From Dromiciops gliroides (taxonomy: Eukaryota > Chordata > Mammalia > Microbiotheria > Microbiotheriidae): 64,000 bases of DNA. This document shows, piece after piece, positions 22,591-34,424 of this stretch (positions are counted from its first letter, which is position 1; each line of letters begins with the position of its first letter). A program made the translations under genes and the position numbers. The stretch is from positions 31,562,814 to 31,626,813 of the forward strand of contig NC_057863.1 in assembly GCF_019393635.1 (NCBI RefSeq). Direction: 5' to 3'. The notes under the pieces are model-generated. The model did not search any database, was not told the origin of the DNA, and was given only the letters and a program-made list of their open reading frames with translations.

Positions 22591-23289
22591 CTCCCTCCCA
22601 AAGGTATACAAAAAGCTCATGTCACTAGGACCTAGTCTTTGAGGGGAAAGTGCCGGGTAGTTTAGACAGTAATGTAGGACTGAGGCCTGTCTGCTGTACC
22701 CATAGCTACCTAGAGGAAAGAATCTAGTTCCTCAGTAACAGCCCTGCTAATTATAGATAAGCAGCGTCTGGGTGGTAGGAGCTTTATGTAGATTTGCTGT
22801 GACAGGAGCCCCATTTGTACTAGTTAACAATTTTGGTTGTTGAAAATCAGCCTAGTGTTGTCCTATCTTAAAATGAAAAATTATGGTTTTTCAGAGAGGG
22901 CCAGGGGGTGGGGGTAAGGGGCTTCCCAGGAAGTTGCAATTTGCCAAAATAATATTACTTAGTGAAGCATGGTGTGTCGGTTGAGAGAGTGCTTAACTTC
23001 AACCTGGTTTGGAAGGCTGCCTTTAGCATTTGCTAGTTGAGTGACCTCGGGCAAGTAAAGGGGATAATCCCTCTACTAACTAGATTCTCCTTTGGATCTG
23101 TGAGCTCATTGATTGAAATGAGTATGATTATGTTGGCTGTTGATATGACCTATCCATGAGCCTGTTCATGTGCTGTGACTCTGCTCCATGCCCTCCTCAA
23201 AGTTCTCCACAATGGGTCCACCCAACAGGTTCAACATCTTCCTGGCTTTCTCCTGTACCAGAAAAGCCCTCTGGCCAGCCACCCATCAT
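22591..23289. other. intergenic; faint MIR trace near 22990-23070
   Basis: TTTAGCATTTGCTAGTTGAG then TGACCTCGGGCAAGTAAAGG is MIR-core-like. Nothing else recognised. Confidence 0.35.
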
Positions 23290-23525
23290 CTTAGAGTTGG
23301 ACCTGCAGTCAGGAAGACCTGAGTTCAAATCCTGCCTCAGACACTTATTAACTATGTGATGCTAGGCAAGTCATTTAACCTCTCTATGCTTCGGCTTCCT
23401 CATAAGCTAAATGGTATTATTAAGAGCACCAATCTCACAGAGTTGTGAGGATCAAATGAAATAACCTATATAAAACTCTTTGTAAAACTGAGAGTAATGC
23501 CTACATGCTAGATATTGTCATTATC
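23290..23525 (+). repeat. MON1/MIR-like SINE
   Basis: TTGGACCTGCAGTCAGGAAG, CTGAGTTCAAATCCTGCC, ATGTGATGCTAGGCAAGTC, GTGAGGATCAAATGAAATAACC. Confidence 0.8.
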
Positions 23526-23770
23526 ATTAATTCAGAATCAGGATGGCCCTGGTTTAAAATTCTGCCCCTGACACTTGCTAGCTATGTGATCTGAGGCAAC
23601 TTATTTGAGCCTTAATTTCTGTATCTGTCGGATGGACTTATTTGAGCTTTAATTTCTGTATCTGTCGGATGGGAGTAAGTAGAACTCTAGTAGTTGTATC
23701 ACAGTACTGTAGTGCAGGTTATGTCAAAAACACTTTGCAAATCTCAAAGTCAGCTATTATTATGTCAATT
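23526..23770 (+). repeat. MIR-like SINE with internal 37-bp duplication
   Basis: A second + strand SINE follows directly. Its core is duplicated: 23599-23635 and 23636-23672 are identical but for one C/T. Confidence 0.75.
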
Positions 23771-24110
23771 ATTACTATTATTAGAGAGGGGGCATGTCAT
23801 GGTGGTGGAGTGCTGGGTTCAAATCACTTAACCTCTTAGCACCTTGGCAGCTCACTAAGACTGTGAGCTACAAATGGGTTTAGATCTGTCTAGGTAGAAA
23901 GTGTTACCACACTAATGAAATCAAAAGCCATTCATATATGATCATTGTTACTGCCACTATAAATTTTCTGTGACTAATTACAACATTTGAACATGGGAGG
24001 AAATATTAGTTTTTTTAGACTATAAGCTCACACTTCATTTTTTTTTGTATATAATAAGGACATAAATAAAATGTTAGGTAACTACCAATTTATAAAAATA
24101 CAACAACCCT
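23771..24110. other. intergenic with a MIR3/Ther-like SINE trace
   Basis: 23785-23935 carries a decayed copy ending CTAATGAAATCAAAAGCC; AT-rich after that. Confidence 0.4.
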
Positions 24111-24256
24111 GGGGGCAGCTAGGTGGCAAAGTGGATAAAGCACCACCCCTGGATTCAGGTGGACCTGAATTCAAATCCGACCTCAGACACTTGATACTTA
24201 CTAGCTGTGTGACCCTGGGCAAGTCACTTAACCCTCATTGCCCTGCAAAATCAAAA
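24111..24256 (+). repeat. WSINE1-like SINE, sense, B-type
   Basis: GGGGGCAGCTAGGTGGC to CATTGCCCTGCAAAATC; ACAACAACCC / AACAGCAACCCC flank it. Confidence 0.93.
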
Positions 24257-24269
24257 ACAAAAACCAACA

Positions 24270-25450
24270 GCAACCCCAAACCCCAAAGCCTCCATCTTTC
24301 TAAATTATATTTCTTTCCTGCAGTTGTGTGAATTAAATATTAACGAGTCATTTTAGCTCATTGCCAGGGCTCTGACATTCTGGCACAGCCTCACTGACTA
24401 TCTTGTCTCTTGAGATCCCCAAGCTTGGCTGACATCAAATGGGGGGATTGATATAAGACACAGGACTGGACTTTGGCAGGGGAAAGAGCAGAGGCCAAAA
24501 GGTAGAAACAGCTTCCCCCTTCTGGTCAGAGATCTGTTACTTGGTGGGTTTGAGGGGGGTGGGGCTGATTTCTGAAGCCTTTGAACATTACCCTTTCTGG
24601 TGATGAAGTGCAAGGCAGGCTGATGCTCCATGGAGCCAGGAACACTAGAAACAGTAATCTTGATTGAATGGGAGCCTGTGAAAGCAGAAAAGACCAGCTG
24701 GAGAAAGTCCTACCCTCAGCCTAGTATTTAGCCACAGCTAAGATGATTTCCTTCCTGCCTGGGGGTGTGGTGTGGGGGACAATGAAGGTCTATTATAAGA
24801 CACTGAACTTCTGGTTTAACTCATTCTCATCCAAGGGCTGTGGCTGTGAGACTGAAGAGGGCCATCGACCAGCCTACAGACAATTAACCCAAGGGGTTGT
24901 TTGTTTATTTTGGGTTTTGTCTTTGAGGGTTGGAAGGCAAAGACAGCAGGACATTAAGCTTTGCATACCTGTTTGTTGCTTTTCATATTAAACGTTTTTA
25001 AAATAATAAAGTTTTTTTTTAGTAGGGTAGATGCCATTCTGTCCCTTAGTATTTCCAGTTTCTCATCTTTTAGCGGAAAGCTTTTTTTCCTAAAAAAAAC
25101 AACAACAAATTTTAAACTCATTTTTAATCTACTTGGTGTCACTCAACTTGACCTTGAGTCAGAGTCAGGACTAAAGTATCACATTGGGTTTTAAAATGAA
25201 GGGTTGTGGCCAGGAGGTGGGGCACAGATATGTTTAAGATACATTCTGATTGACACATTTGGTCCTGACCCGTAATTTCATTCAGACAGGGAAGTCCCTG
25301 CAGCAATATAGATGGGCACCTCATCTGTAACTCACAGTCTTGGAAAGTTGCTTTGCATACAGATTAAATGCCTTGTTGTATGATTATAGAGCTAGTAAAT
25401 TTCAGGGAAGGATTTGAATCCAAGTCTTCCTGACTTTAAGACTGATGACC
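24270..25450. other. intergenic unique sequence
   Basis: No repeat family recognised except low-complexity A/T near 25010-25110; MIR-like trace at 25340-25450 on the - strand sense. No gene. Confidence 0.4.
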
Positions 25451-25454
25451 CTTT

Positions 25455-25545
25455 ATCCAATATATGGACTTGCCTACTATGTTTCAGGGTTTGTGCTAAG
25501 TACTGAGGATATAAAGCGAGGTCAAAGATAGTAATCCCTACTCTC
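25455..25545 (-). repeat. L2 3' end
   Basis: GACTTGCCTACTATGTTTCAGG, then TTGTGCTAAGTACTGAGG. Confidence 0.6.
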
Positions 25546-25619
25546 AGAGCCCAGCCTTACCATAAAGTCTGAAGTAAGGAAGTAGACTGAAAGAATATGC
25601 AAAAAAAAAAAATTATCCT

Positions 25620-26650
25620 ACCATAAAGAGCTATTATTGTTACATGGACACTCAAGACAGAAATCCTGAAGAAAAGAATGACCCTGAAATACTTAAAGGC
25701 AAACCTCAAAGAAAAATACAGCTTGGGCACAAGTTTATCTGGAATTCCTGGAAGAGATAGAACAAGAGTTTTTTTTAAGGGTGAAAAAATATTTTAAAAA
25801 ATTAAACGAGAGGGGCAACTAGGTGGCGCAATGGATAGAGCGCCGGCCCTGGATTCAGGAGGACCTGAGTTCAAATCTGTCTCAGACATTTAACAATTAC
25901 TAGCTGTGTGACCCTGGGCAAGTCATTTAACTCCAATCGCCTCACCCCCCAAAAAACAAACAAAAAAATTAAATGAGAGTGTTAGAGAAAAATTTGGACA
26001 AGAAATGAATAATGTGGAAGAAAAAATTGGAAAGGGAATTAATAGCTTGGCCCAAGAGGTATACAACCTTACCCAAGCAACAAACTTACTGAAAATTTAA
26101 AAAAATAGAAGATAATGACCCAACAAGATAATAAGAAATAGTAAAAGTCAAAAGACTTATAAATAAAACCTGAAGAGAATGTAAAGTTTCTCATAACAAA
26201 GATAACTGACCTGGAAAACCAATTAAGGAGAGATAGTTTAAGAATCATTAGAACACCTGAAAGCCATGACAAAAAAGAGCCTAGAGATCATATTTTAAGA
26301 AATCATAAAAGAAAACAGTTGAAATCAGAGGAAAAGTTGGAAATAAAAAGAAGCCTTGGGTTACTTCCTGAAAGAAACCCTAAAATGAAAACCCTATAAC
26401 CATTCTAGCCAAAATCCCTTTGTCCCTTCAAGGTCAAAGAAAAAATGTTGCCAATAGCCAGAAAGAAAGAATTCAAGTACTAAGGAGGCACAGTGGAGAT
26501 CATATATGGTTTAGCAGCCACCACTATAAAGGAACAGAGAACTTGGAATGTGATACTGCAGAAAGCAAAGACTATAGGCTTATAGCTAGGAATAACTTAC
26601 CCAGCAAAATTCGGTATAATCATACAGGTGAAAAAAGATCTTTAATGCAA
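25620..26650 (+). mobile_element. L1/HAL1-like ORF1 remnant
   Basis: The + strand translates in pieces to coiled-coil-type L1 ORF1 text (EEKIGKGINSLAQEVYNLTQ near 26020, then a nucleic-acid-binding-type block). It continues into the widespread CAATAGCCAGAAAGAAAG block at 26450. Frames are broken. A SINE splits it. HAL1 (ORF1-only) is likelier than full L1 because no ORF2 follows. Confidence 0.6.
25812..25967 (+). repeat. WSINE1-like SINE nested in ORF1 remnant
   Basis: Sense copy; AAAAAATTAAACGAGAG before and AAAAAATTAAATGAGAG after are its target-site duplication. Confidence 0.94.
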
Positions 26651-27180
26651 TAGATGGATTGCAAACATTCTTGATTTAAAACCACAGTAACAACCATCAA
26701 AAAATACCCCCCAAAACCCAGAGCTGCTAAGAAACTTTGAAGTACAAACACAAGAGTAATGGAAATAAAAAGGTTAACATAAGTGGATAATCATAAAGGA
26801 CTGAACAAAGATAAACTGTTTACATTCTAGTATGGGAAGATGATCTGCATGTCCCTTCAAAACCCTGTCAGCATTAGGGGTCATAGAGGAACTTTAGATA
26901 AAGGGCCAGGCAGTGGTTCTCTTATGTTTTGATGATTTTAAAAGAAGAATGGAAAGGAAAAGAAGAATACACTAAGGGGTGGGGGAAGAAGGAGAGCAAA
27001 GTTAGAGAAATTTATCTTAAATAATTTAGATAGGCAAGTAAAAGTCTATACAAACCAGGAAGAAGGGGTGAACTTACTCTTATATGAACTGTTGAAAGAA
27101 GAGAGAATGGAATAAACATTTAATTTAAATAAAGAATATTTAATTTAAATAATATTTAATATAAATAACATATACAAATG
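26651..27180. other. intergenic, probably decayed LINE 3' sequence
   Basis: A-rich; ends in a TAATTTAAATAAAGAATAT-type imperfect repeat (27118-27170). No gene. Confidence 0.35.
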
Positions 27181-27184
27181 CTTA

Positions 27185-27450
27185 ATCAAATAAACAAACA
27201 AAATGCTTACTATGTTCCAGACACTGTGCTAAGAACTTTGAAAATGTTATCTCATTTGATCCTCACAACAACCCCGAGAGGTAGGAACTATTATTATCCT
27301 CATTTTACAAATGAGAAAACTGAGGACAAAAGAGTTTAAGTAACTTGTTCAGGATCAATCAGCTAGTAAATATCTGAAGTCAAATCTGAATGCAGGTCTT
27401 CCTGATTCCAAGTGCAGCATTCTATCCCCTACGCCACTTAGCTGCCTCTA
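27185..27450 (-). repeat. MON1/MIR-like SINE
   Basis: Full reverse copy: GATCCTCACAACAACCCCG to CCCCTACGCCACTTAGCTGCC. Confidence 0.88.
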
Positions 27451-27462
27451 AAGGGAAGAGAA

Positions 27463-27538
27463 ATACACACACATATATACATATATACATATACACATAC
27501 ATGAACATGTACATATACATGTATATACACACACACAA
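27463..27538. repeat. CA/TA microsatellite
   Basis: Imperfect ACACAC/ATATAC alternation. Confidence 0.9.
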
Positions 27539-27629
27539 TTGGGTACATAAATACATTTCACTGAAAAGAAAGGGAAGGATAGAGAAAATAAGAGGGAAGG
27601 CAAATTAAGGTAGAGATTATTATTATTTT

Positions 27630-27773
27630 TTTTTTTAGTGAGGCAATTGGGGTTAAGTGACTTGCCCAGGGTCACACAGCTAGTAAGTGTTAAGTGTCTG
27701 AGGCTGGATTTGAACTCAGGTAGTCCTGAATCCAGGGCCGGTGCTCTATCCACTGTGCCACCTAGCTGTCCCA
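27630..27773 (-). repeat. WSINE1-like SINE
   Basis: Antisense; duplication GTAGAGATTA at 27610-27619 and 27775-27784. Confidence 0.95.
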
Positions 27774-27829
27774 TGTAGAGATTAATTTTAAGCAAAACAA
27801 TCTATGACTAAGAATGTACAAAAATGTAA

Positions 27830-28098
27830 TAATAATAGTTTACATTTATATAGTTCTTATTACATGCCAGGTATTGTGCTAAGCATTTTACAATTATTAT
27901 TTCACTTCATCTGTACAATAACCCTGGCAGGTAGGTCCTATTATTATTCCCATTTTATAGATGAGGAAACTAAAGCAAACTGAGGTTAACTAACTCGCCC
28001 AAGGGCACACAGCTAGTAGTGTCTGAGGCCATATTTGAATTCAGGGCTTCCTGACCCCCAGCTGGGCTCTCAGTTCACTGTACCAGCTAGGTGCCCTA
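27830..28098 (-). repeat. MON1/MIR-like SINE
   Basis: Reverse copy: TTACATGCCAGGTATTGTGC, AGATGAGGAAACTAAAGC, CACACAGCTAGTAGTGTC. Confidence 0.85.
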
Positions 28099-28099
28099 G

Positions 28100-28600
28100 T
28101 GATGATTTTTGTGGTAGCAAAGAATTGACAACTGGATGAGTTGGGGTGGAGGGAATACCCATCAATTTCAGAAAAACTGAACAAGTTATGGTATGTGAAT
28201 GTACTATAAGACATGATAAAGGAGATAGTTTCAGAGAAACCTGGAAAGACTAGTATGAACTGATACAGAGTGAAGTGGGCTGAACCAAGAGGATGATCTA
28301 TTCAGTAACGATGATAATGTAAAGACAAACAACTTTGAAAGACTCAGAAGTCTGATAAACACAACAACCAACCATGATTCCAGAGATTCATGGTGAGACA
28401 TGATACATACCCCTTTGACAGAGAAGTGACTGACTCAGCATGCAGATTGAGACATATTTATTTTTGGGGCATGGTCAATGTGGAAATTTGTTTTGCTTGA
28501 CTCAACACATTTGTAACAGGAGTTTTGTGTTTCTTTCTTCCTCAGTAGGGGAGAGGGGAGAGGCAGAAGGAAGAGAAGGCAGATTTTCACTGACCAAAAA
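28100..28600 (+). mobile_element. L1 3' end fragment
   Basis: AATACCCATCAATTTCAG, TTTCAGAGAAACCTGGAAAG and GAACTGATACAGAGTGAAG are L1 ORF2 C-terminal sequence, sense; frame broken; A-rich end at 28597-28650. Confidence 0.75.
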
Positions 28601-28659
28601 AAAAAAAATAATTGAAAAAAAAAAAGAAAAAGGAAAAAAAGAAAATACCTTTTATTTAA

Positions 28660-28790
28660 TCAATCAATAAACATTTATTAGACACATACTATGTGCCAGC
28701 CTCTGCTAAGCGTTGGAGGTACAAAAAGAGGCAAAAGACAGTCCTTGCCTTCAGGGAGCTTACAATCTAATGGGGGAGAAATGCAACTGA
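28660..28790 (-). repeat. L2 3' end
   Basis: AATAAACATTTATTAGACAC, ACTATGTGCCAGCCTCTG, AGGGAGCTTACAATCTAATGG. Confidence 0.75.
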
Positions 28791-28821
28791 AATAGAATGC
28801 TTTTTTTGTTTGTTTTTTGTT

Positions 28822-28959
28822 TTGGCGAGGCAATTGGGGTCAAGTGACTCGCCCAGGGTCACACAGCTAGTAAGTGTCAAGTGTCTGAGGCCGGATTTGA
28901 ACTCAGGTCCTCCTGAATCCAGGGCCGGTGCTCTATCGACTGTGCCGCCTAGCTGCCCC
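28822..28959 (-). repeat. WSINE1-like SINE, mosaic type
   Basis: Antisense with A-type AATTGGGG but B-type GTCAAG. TAGAATG at 28793-28799 and 28960-28966. Confidence 0.93.
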
Positions 28960-28966
28960 TAGAATG

Positions 28967-29934
28967 TTTTTAAAAAGATGATTATTTATTAAATCTCACA
29001 ACAACCCTTTTCATATTTAGAATTTTGGCAGCTGGATGAATAAGTACATATAGACATGGTATTTACTTTTTTTTTTTTAGTAAAAAAATCACTTAACACA
29101 ATTTAACATGAGGCAATTTTAAGTGAGATTCTTACCTTTCCTCCTCCCAGCCTCCTCTCTCTCCTCCCCACCCCAATCCAGACACCCTAGAAATGCAGCT
29201 AAATCATTTCACTCACCCACTCACTGAGCAAAAGAAAAGCATCACCCAGTACTTGTTATATATCAGGAAAGCCACACATTAGTGAAGCTTTTCTCTCATC
29301 TCCTCCTCCGGCAGAGCGTGGCCTCAATGGAGTGAGGAGGGAGGGGGCGGCGGGCGGTGATCCCTGAAGGGTGTGAGCTGGGATTGTTCTGGGTCCCTCT
29401 TTGCTTTCCTCCTGTCCCCTCTGCCCCACATTGTCTCTGGTTTGGCAGCCAGTAACCAAATCATCTTGAGCCCTTCTGTGGATAGATACAGGACAGCTTG
29501 AGGATACCCAAATGTGAATATGTAGCATTTATACAGCATTTTTCATCTGCGAAGTGCCTTATAAACATTAACTAATTAAGAGGAACAACACCCTACAAGG
29601 TATTTAGCAGGATGTAAAAATGAAAAATCTACAGGCAAGCCAGTCAGGCTGCATAAATTATGAACCGTTAAGTAAACATGACCTGAAAATCATCACGACT
29701 TCTTGTCAAAATTGTCTTTAAAGATGGACAAGAAGCTCAAGCCAATTAAACAAGCCTTTATTAAGCCCCTGTTATGTGCAAAGGGACCTCTCCATTGATA
29801 CTCAGCTTCATTTCTTCCAATTGCAATGATCGATGACTTGCAGCCAAATAGCATCCCTGATAAAATATTGGTATTAAATATACATGTATATAGTTATATA
29901 AATGATCTATAAATACATGCATATAGGTTTTTTA
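28967..29934. other. intergenic unique sequence
   Basis: The 90-codon reverse frame at 29256-29528 shows no recognised domain. 29730-29780 looks like a short L2 end. No gene. Confidence 0.4.
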
Positions 29935-30115
29935 ATTGAATTTCATTTTTATTTTCAGTTCTAAGTTCTCTCTAGCCCCTCCTCTCCCCTCCCCCACCCA
30001 TTGAAAAAGTAAGAAATGCAGCACCCATTATACATATGAATTCACACACAAAACATTTCTTCATTAGCCACATTGATATATCTTTTAAATATATTATACG
30101 GGACATATTTTAACA
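29935..30115 (-). mobile_element. L1 3' UTR fragment
   Basis: TTTCATTTTTATTTTCAG, AGTTCTAAGTTCTCTCTAGC, CCATTGAAAAAGTAAGAAATG: reverse L1 3' UTR, like 47040-47180. Confidence 0.6.
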
Positions 30116-30724
30116 CGAATATTCTACCAGTGACATGATTGTTTTTGTGTTTGTATGTGTGCATGGAAATAATCAGATTGATTCTGTATCATCTTGAATT
30201 GATCTTATTTACAGTTAATTGATTGCCCTGTAACTGCCCAAGGCATGATTCTTTGTCCCTGAACTTAGTTCAGAATTCAGCTGTCCAGTAATAAGTTAAG
30301 TTTAGAAATCCATTTCTCTTGTTAATCACTGTTCTATTCTTGTGTCAAGGAAATCTGTTACCCTTGAAGTAGGCAGGTAGATACCAGGGAGTCTGGTACA
30401 CCACCAAGCTTCAAGTATGTCTGGTTTGTTATCCAGAGAAGTCTTGGTTCATTATTTTTAACCTGGCAGGTGGACTCAAAGAGCGAATACTTCTTAGTCA
30501 GGGGAGGGAATGAGGGGGTTGTAACTAGCCCCTCATTCCCAGTTTCCAACTAAACATGTCCTGTGCATCTGTTTTTTGTTCTCTTGTACTTCCCTAAACT
30601 ATTGAAAGGCTAGTAAGCCCTACCTTATGGTCTTTGGTCATTGGGAGAGGCCACTGACCCAATTTATTTGTTACTGCTAATTTAACTAATAAACTGATCA
30701 TGCTCAGACCATTGTCTCTCAGTT
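30116..30724. other. intergenic, no recognised feature
   Basis: Unique sequence; 63-codon reverse frame without motif. Confidence 0.4.
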
Positions 30725-30751
30725 TACCTTTAATTTTCTTTCTTTCTTTCT

Positions 30752-30896
30752 TTTTTTTAGTGAGGCAATTGGGGTTAAGTGACTTTGCCCAGGGTCACAC
30801 AGCTAGTAAGTGTTAAGTGTCTGAGGCTGGATTTGAACTCAGGTCCTCCTGAATCCAGGGCCGGTGCTCTATCCACGGCATCATCTAGCTGCCCCC
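30752..30896 (-). repeat. WSINE1-like SINE
   Basis: Antisense; perfect duplication TACCTTTAATTTTC at 30725-30738 and 30897-30910. Confidence 0.95.
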
Positions 30897-31104
30897 TACC
30901 TTTAATTTTCAAATGTAACTTTAAGGAAAAGTTTGCGGTCATTAAAAGAACTTGGAGCAGGCTTTAACACATTACAAATAAGGACTTATGAAGAAATAGA
31001 ATAAAGTATGGCATCAAAGAAATGTATAAGCAAAGAAGATGAGTTATTTATACCAAAATATTCATGGCAGCTCCGCCCCCCTGCCCCCTCCACAATCCAG
31101 CTTT

Positions 31105-31275
31105 TTTTGTGTGTGTGTTAGCAGATAATCAGAAACAAAGTAGACGCTTGTAGATTGGGGGAATCGTAATGAATTGTGGTCCACCAATGTAATGGAATAT
31201 TATTGTAATCTAAACAACAAATATCAATTCAGAGAAACATAGGAAAATATATGAACTGATGCAGAGTGAATTAAG
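31105..31275 (+). mobile_element. L1 ORF2 fragment
   Basis: GGTCCACCAATGTAATGGAATATTATTG and CAGAGAAACATAGGAAAATATATGAACTG: the WYxxxMEYY region, sense, decayed. Confidence 0.6.
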
Positions 31276-31339
31276 CAATCAATCAACAAACATTTAATAA
31301 TTACTTATTAGGTACTTATAGTAATAGTAGAAGCATCCT

Positions 31340-31552
31340 GGAGTGGTAGGTAGAAAGTTGGTCTGGGAACCAGAAAGACCTGGGTTCTAATCCTACCTCT
31401 GCCAAATACTAGCTGTGTGACCCTGGGAAGTCACAACCTCTCAGTGTACTAGGCACCTCTCTAAGATTTAAGTTGAAGAAAGGGATTGGTTTATGTTGAT
31501 AGAGGGAGTTTCTTACCTAGAACTCCCCACACCAATGAAATTACAAGTCCAT
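31340..31552 (+). repeat. MIR3/Ther-like SINE
   Basis: GACCTGGGTTCTAATCC, CTAGCTGTGTGACCCTGGG, CACACCAATGAAATTACAAG. Confidence 0.7.
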
Positions 31553-31586
31553 TCCCTGTCCCTGTCCCTGTCCCTGTCCTTGTCCC
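31553..31586. repeat. (CCCTGT)n hexamer
   Basis: Five to six units at the SINE tail. Confidence 0.9.
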
Positions 31587-31589
31587 TAA

Positions 31590-32248
31590 TGTCAGGAACT
31601 ATGCTAAATGAAAGGGACACAAAGACAAAAGTGACACTATCCCTATCCTCAAGGGGCTTACATTTGAGGGCAGGCCACATGTACATATATAAGCACAACA
31701 AGGAAAAAAACATACCCAATGACTACAATAAAACAAAATGGAAAACTGTTATCCTCAGGCCAAATTTGACCTTGGAGAAGAGATGAGAAATTGTGTCTCC
31801 TTCCCTTCATTGTGGGTGTGGAAGGGTGCCTGTTACCCCAGGGATAACAGCTAATGCTGCTAATGCTGGCAAACTCAGCCAGTGTGTGGCAGGTTTTGCT
31901 AGACTCCTTAAAAAAACCCTCTTTGTTATAAGAAAAGGCACACAGGTTGGGGAGGGATTAGAAAAGATTTCGATGCAAAGAAGGTGGTTGGTCCCATGTT
32001 TTGAGCAAGAGATAACTGATGAACAGTCCATGATCTTCATTAGAACCCATGTGATATCAGAAGAAATTGAGGAAAGCCCCTAACATGTTGGGTATGCCCC
32101 CTGTGGCAAATATCTGGATGACATGGATAAGGACCACACGAGATGGGCTTGCAAACAGTATAATTGAAGGAAATACCCACTGATGAGATCCCGTGTTCAT
32201 TGGAATATTGGAATATTTGAGTACATTTAAAGCATTTATATAATACAC

Positions 32249-32250
<2 letters not shown>
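31590..32250. other. intergenic; short L2-like start then unique
   Basis: 31590-31700 has L2-like CAGGAACTATGCTAAATG and CAAGGGGCTTACATTTGAG. 96-97-codon frames have no motif. Confidence 0.4.

Positions 32251-32253
<3 letters not shown>

Positions 32254-32284
<31 letters not shown>
32254..32284. repeat. (TG)n microsatellite
   Basis: About 15 TG units. Confidence 0.95.
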
Positions 32285-32287
<3 letters not shown>

Positions 32288-32373
32288 AATATCTTCAAAG
32301 CCTTTTCCTAGACATAGAAATATAATAACAAGGAAACAGCTTTCCTGAGGGTCATTTTCTACCTGAACAGAGC

Positions 32374-32516
32374 CTCTTTTCTCTCTCTGTCTCTCTCGGT
32401 CTCTCTGTCTGTCTCTGTATCTGTCTCTGTTTCTCTTTATTCTCTCTCTCTGTCTCTGTCTCTCATTCTCTGTTTCTGTCTGTCTCTGTCTTTGTGTGTG
32501 TGTGTGTATGTGTGTG
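32374..32516. repeat. (TCTCTG)n-type repeat
   Basis: CTCTGT/CTGTCT-rich, ending in a TG run. Confidence 0.9.
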
Positions 32517-32739
32517 AGGGAGCCCTGGGGCAGTCAGTCTGGGGAAGCCTATGACCTCTTCAGAATAATGTTTGAATAATGTCTTTACATGTATGAAACA
32601 AAATACATGATTACAAAGGATACCAGTTGTACTGAAATACAACTATTAAAATATTTTTGGAAAAAGTTCACAGCCCCTCAGGTAAAGAAGCCTCCTACCG
32701 GGGGATACAGCACATGCAAAAATAAATACAAAGTAATTT

Positions 32740-33600
32740 TTAAAAAATACAAAGTAATTTAAGGCAAAAGGACAAAAACCAGAGGAAATAACAGAGAAGG
32801 CTTTGGAGAAAAGGTGGTGCTTGAGCAGAGCCTTGAAGGGAGATAAGGAGGAGAAGAGGAAATAAGAAGGACGCAGGGAATGGCTTGTATGAATGTACAG
32901 AGGTTGGAACAGTTACAAGTATAATTTGGCTAATACATAGAGGGCATATGTATGTGGGGTCAGGGTAAGGGGATGGATGGAGACGAGCCTATAAAGGTAG
33001 TTTGGAGCCAGACTGCAGAGGCCCTTTTTAGGTAGAGGCAAGAGGGAGCCATCGAAAGCTTTTGAGCAGGGTTGTGCTCCTTAGAAAGATTATTTTTGGC
33101 AGCTGCATACGTGTGATGGATTGGAGTTGGGAAAGATTAGAAACAGGAAGAACAATTAGGAAGTTATTATAATAGCCCAGGCTGGAGGTAATGAGAATAT
33201 GAATTGGGGCTATGGTAATGTGAGTGAAGAGGGGTAGAAGGATGTGGGAGAGATGCTATGGAGGTTGAATCAATAAGGCTGGGCAATTGATTAAATGTGG
33301 GAGGTGGATGAGAAGAAAGACTCCAGGATGACTCATTGACACACACTCAGGTTTTAAGGCAGGAGATGATGCAGAGAGCTCAAGATGGATGAGCCTTCTG
33401 GAAAGGACATTGGATTTAGCCATGCAAGGTCATCACAGAGAGAGCAATTTCAGACATTTGATGGTAAGATACTGAGAAATGAGTGGGGCTTCAGTGGAGA
33501 CAAGGAGAATAGACAATTTTAGGAGTTTTGTGATAAAAGGCAGGAGCAATCTAAGGTGATAACTTGAGGGGATGGGAAGCTCAAGGGAAGGGTTGATTTT
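32740..33600 (-). mobile_element. L2 LINE ORF2 fragment
   Basis: + strand shows the reversed L2 landmarks: GAGCAGAGCCTTGAAGGGAG, GAGCAGGGTTGTGCTCC, TTATTATAATAGCCCAGGC, GACTCCAGGATGACTC. Decayed. Confidence 0.7.
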
Positions 33601-33604
33601 TACA

Positions 33605-34424
33605 AATATATATTTTATTTTCCCCCAATTACATATTAAAACAATTTTTTAACATTTAGGGTTTTTTTTTGAGTTCCAAATTCTATCCCTTCCTTCCTTT
33701 TTTCTTTTTTTTTTCTTCCTTTTTTCTTTTTTTTTTCCTTCCTTTTTTCTTACCCTCCCTCTCTGAGATGATTAGCAACCAGATATAGGCTATCCGTGTG
33801 CAATCATGTAAAACATTTCCACACTCTTTTTTTTTTTTTTAACAATTGCATTTTGTGTTTGTGTGTGTGAGGCAATTGGGGTTAAGTGACTTGCCCAGGG
33901 TCACACAGCTAGTAAGTGTTAAGTGTCTGAGCCCGGATTTTAACTCAGGTCCTCCTGACTCCAGGGCTGGTGCTCTATCTACTGTGCCACCTAGCTGCCC
34001 CCTCCACAGTCATTTTTGTCCAAGAAGACTTGAATATAAGAAAAAGAATGAAAGAAAAAAACTGAAAATAGCATGTGTCAGTCTTTATTCAGAAAATATC
34101 ACTTTTTTCTCTGGAGTAGGCTTTATCACTAGTCCTTTGGGATTGGCTTGGATCACTGTATTGCTGAGAATAGCTAAATCATTCACATTTCTTCATCATA
34201 TAATATTGCTGTTACTGTGTACAACGTTCTCCTGGTTCTGCTCACTTCACTTTGCATGAATTCATGTAATTCTTTATGGGTTTTTCTAAAACCATCCTGC
34301 TTGTCATTTTTATAGTACAAAAAATATTCCATCATGATCATATAGCTTGTTTAGCCATTCCCCAATTGATGGGCATCCAATTCTTAGCCAAAGAGTTGTT
34401 TGTTTGTTTGTTTTTTCTTTTTTT
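33605..34424 (-). mobile_element. L1 3' end with nested SINE
   Basis: Reverse L1 3' UTR (33605-33840) and ORF2 C-terminus (34005-34400: CTCCTGGTTCTGCTCACTTC, CATTCCCCAATTGATGGGCA), split by a SINE. T-rich CTT tracts at 33660-33750. Confidence 0.85.
33867..34002 (-). repeat. WSINE1-like SINE, A-type, nested in L1
   Basis: Antisense; tail is GT-interrupted; TCCACACTC / TCCACAGTC flank it. Confidence 0.93.
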
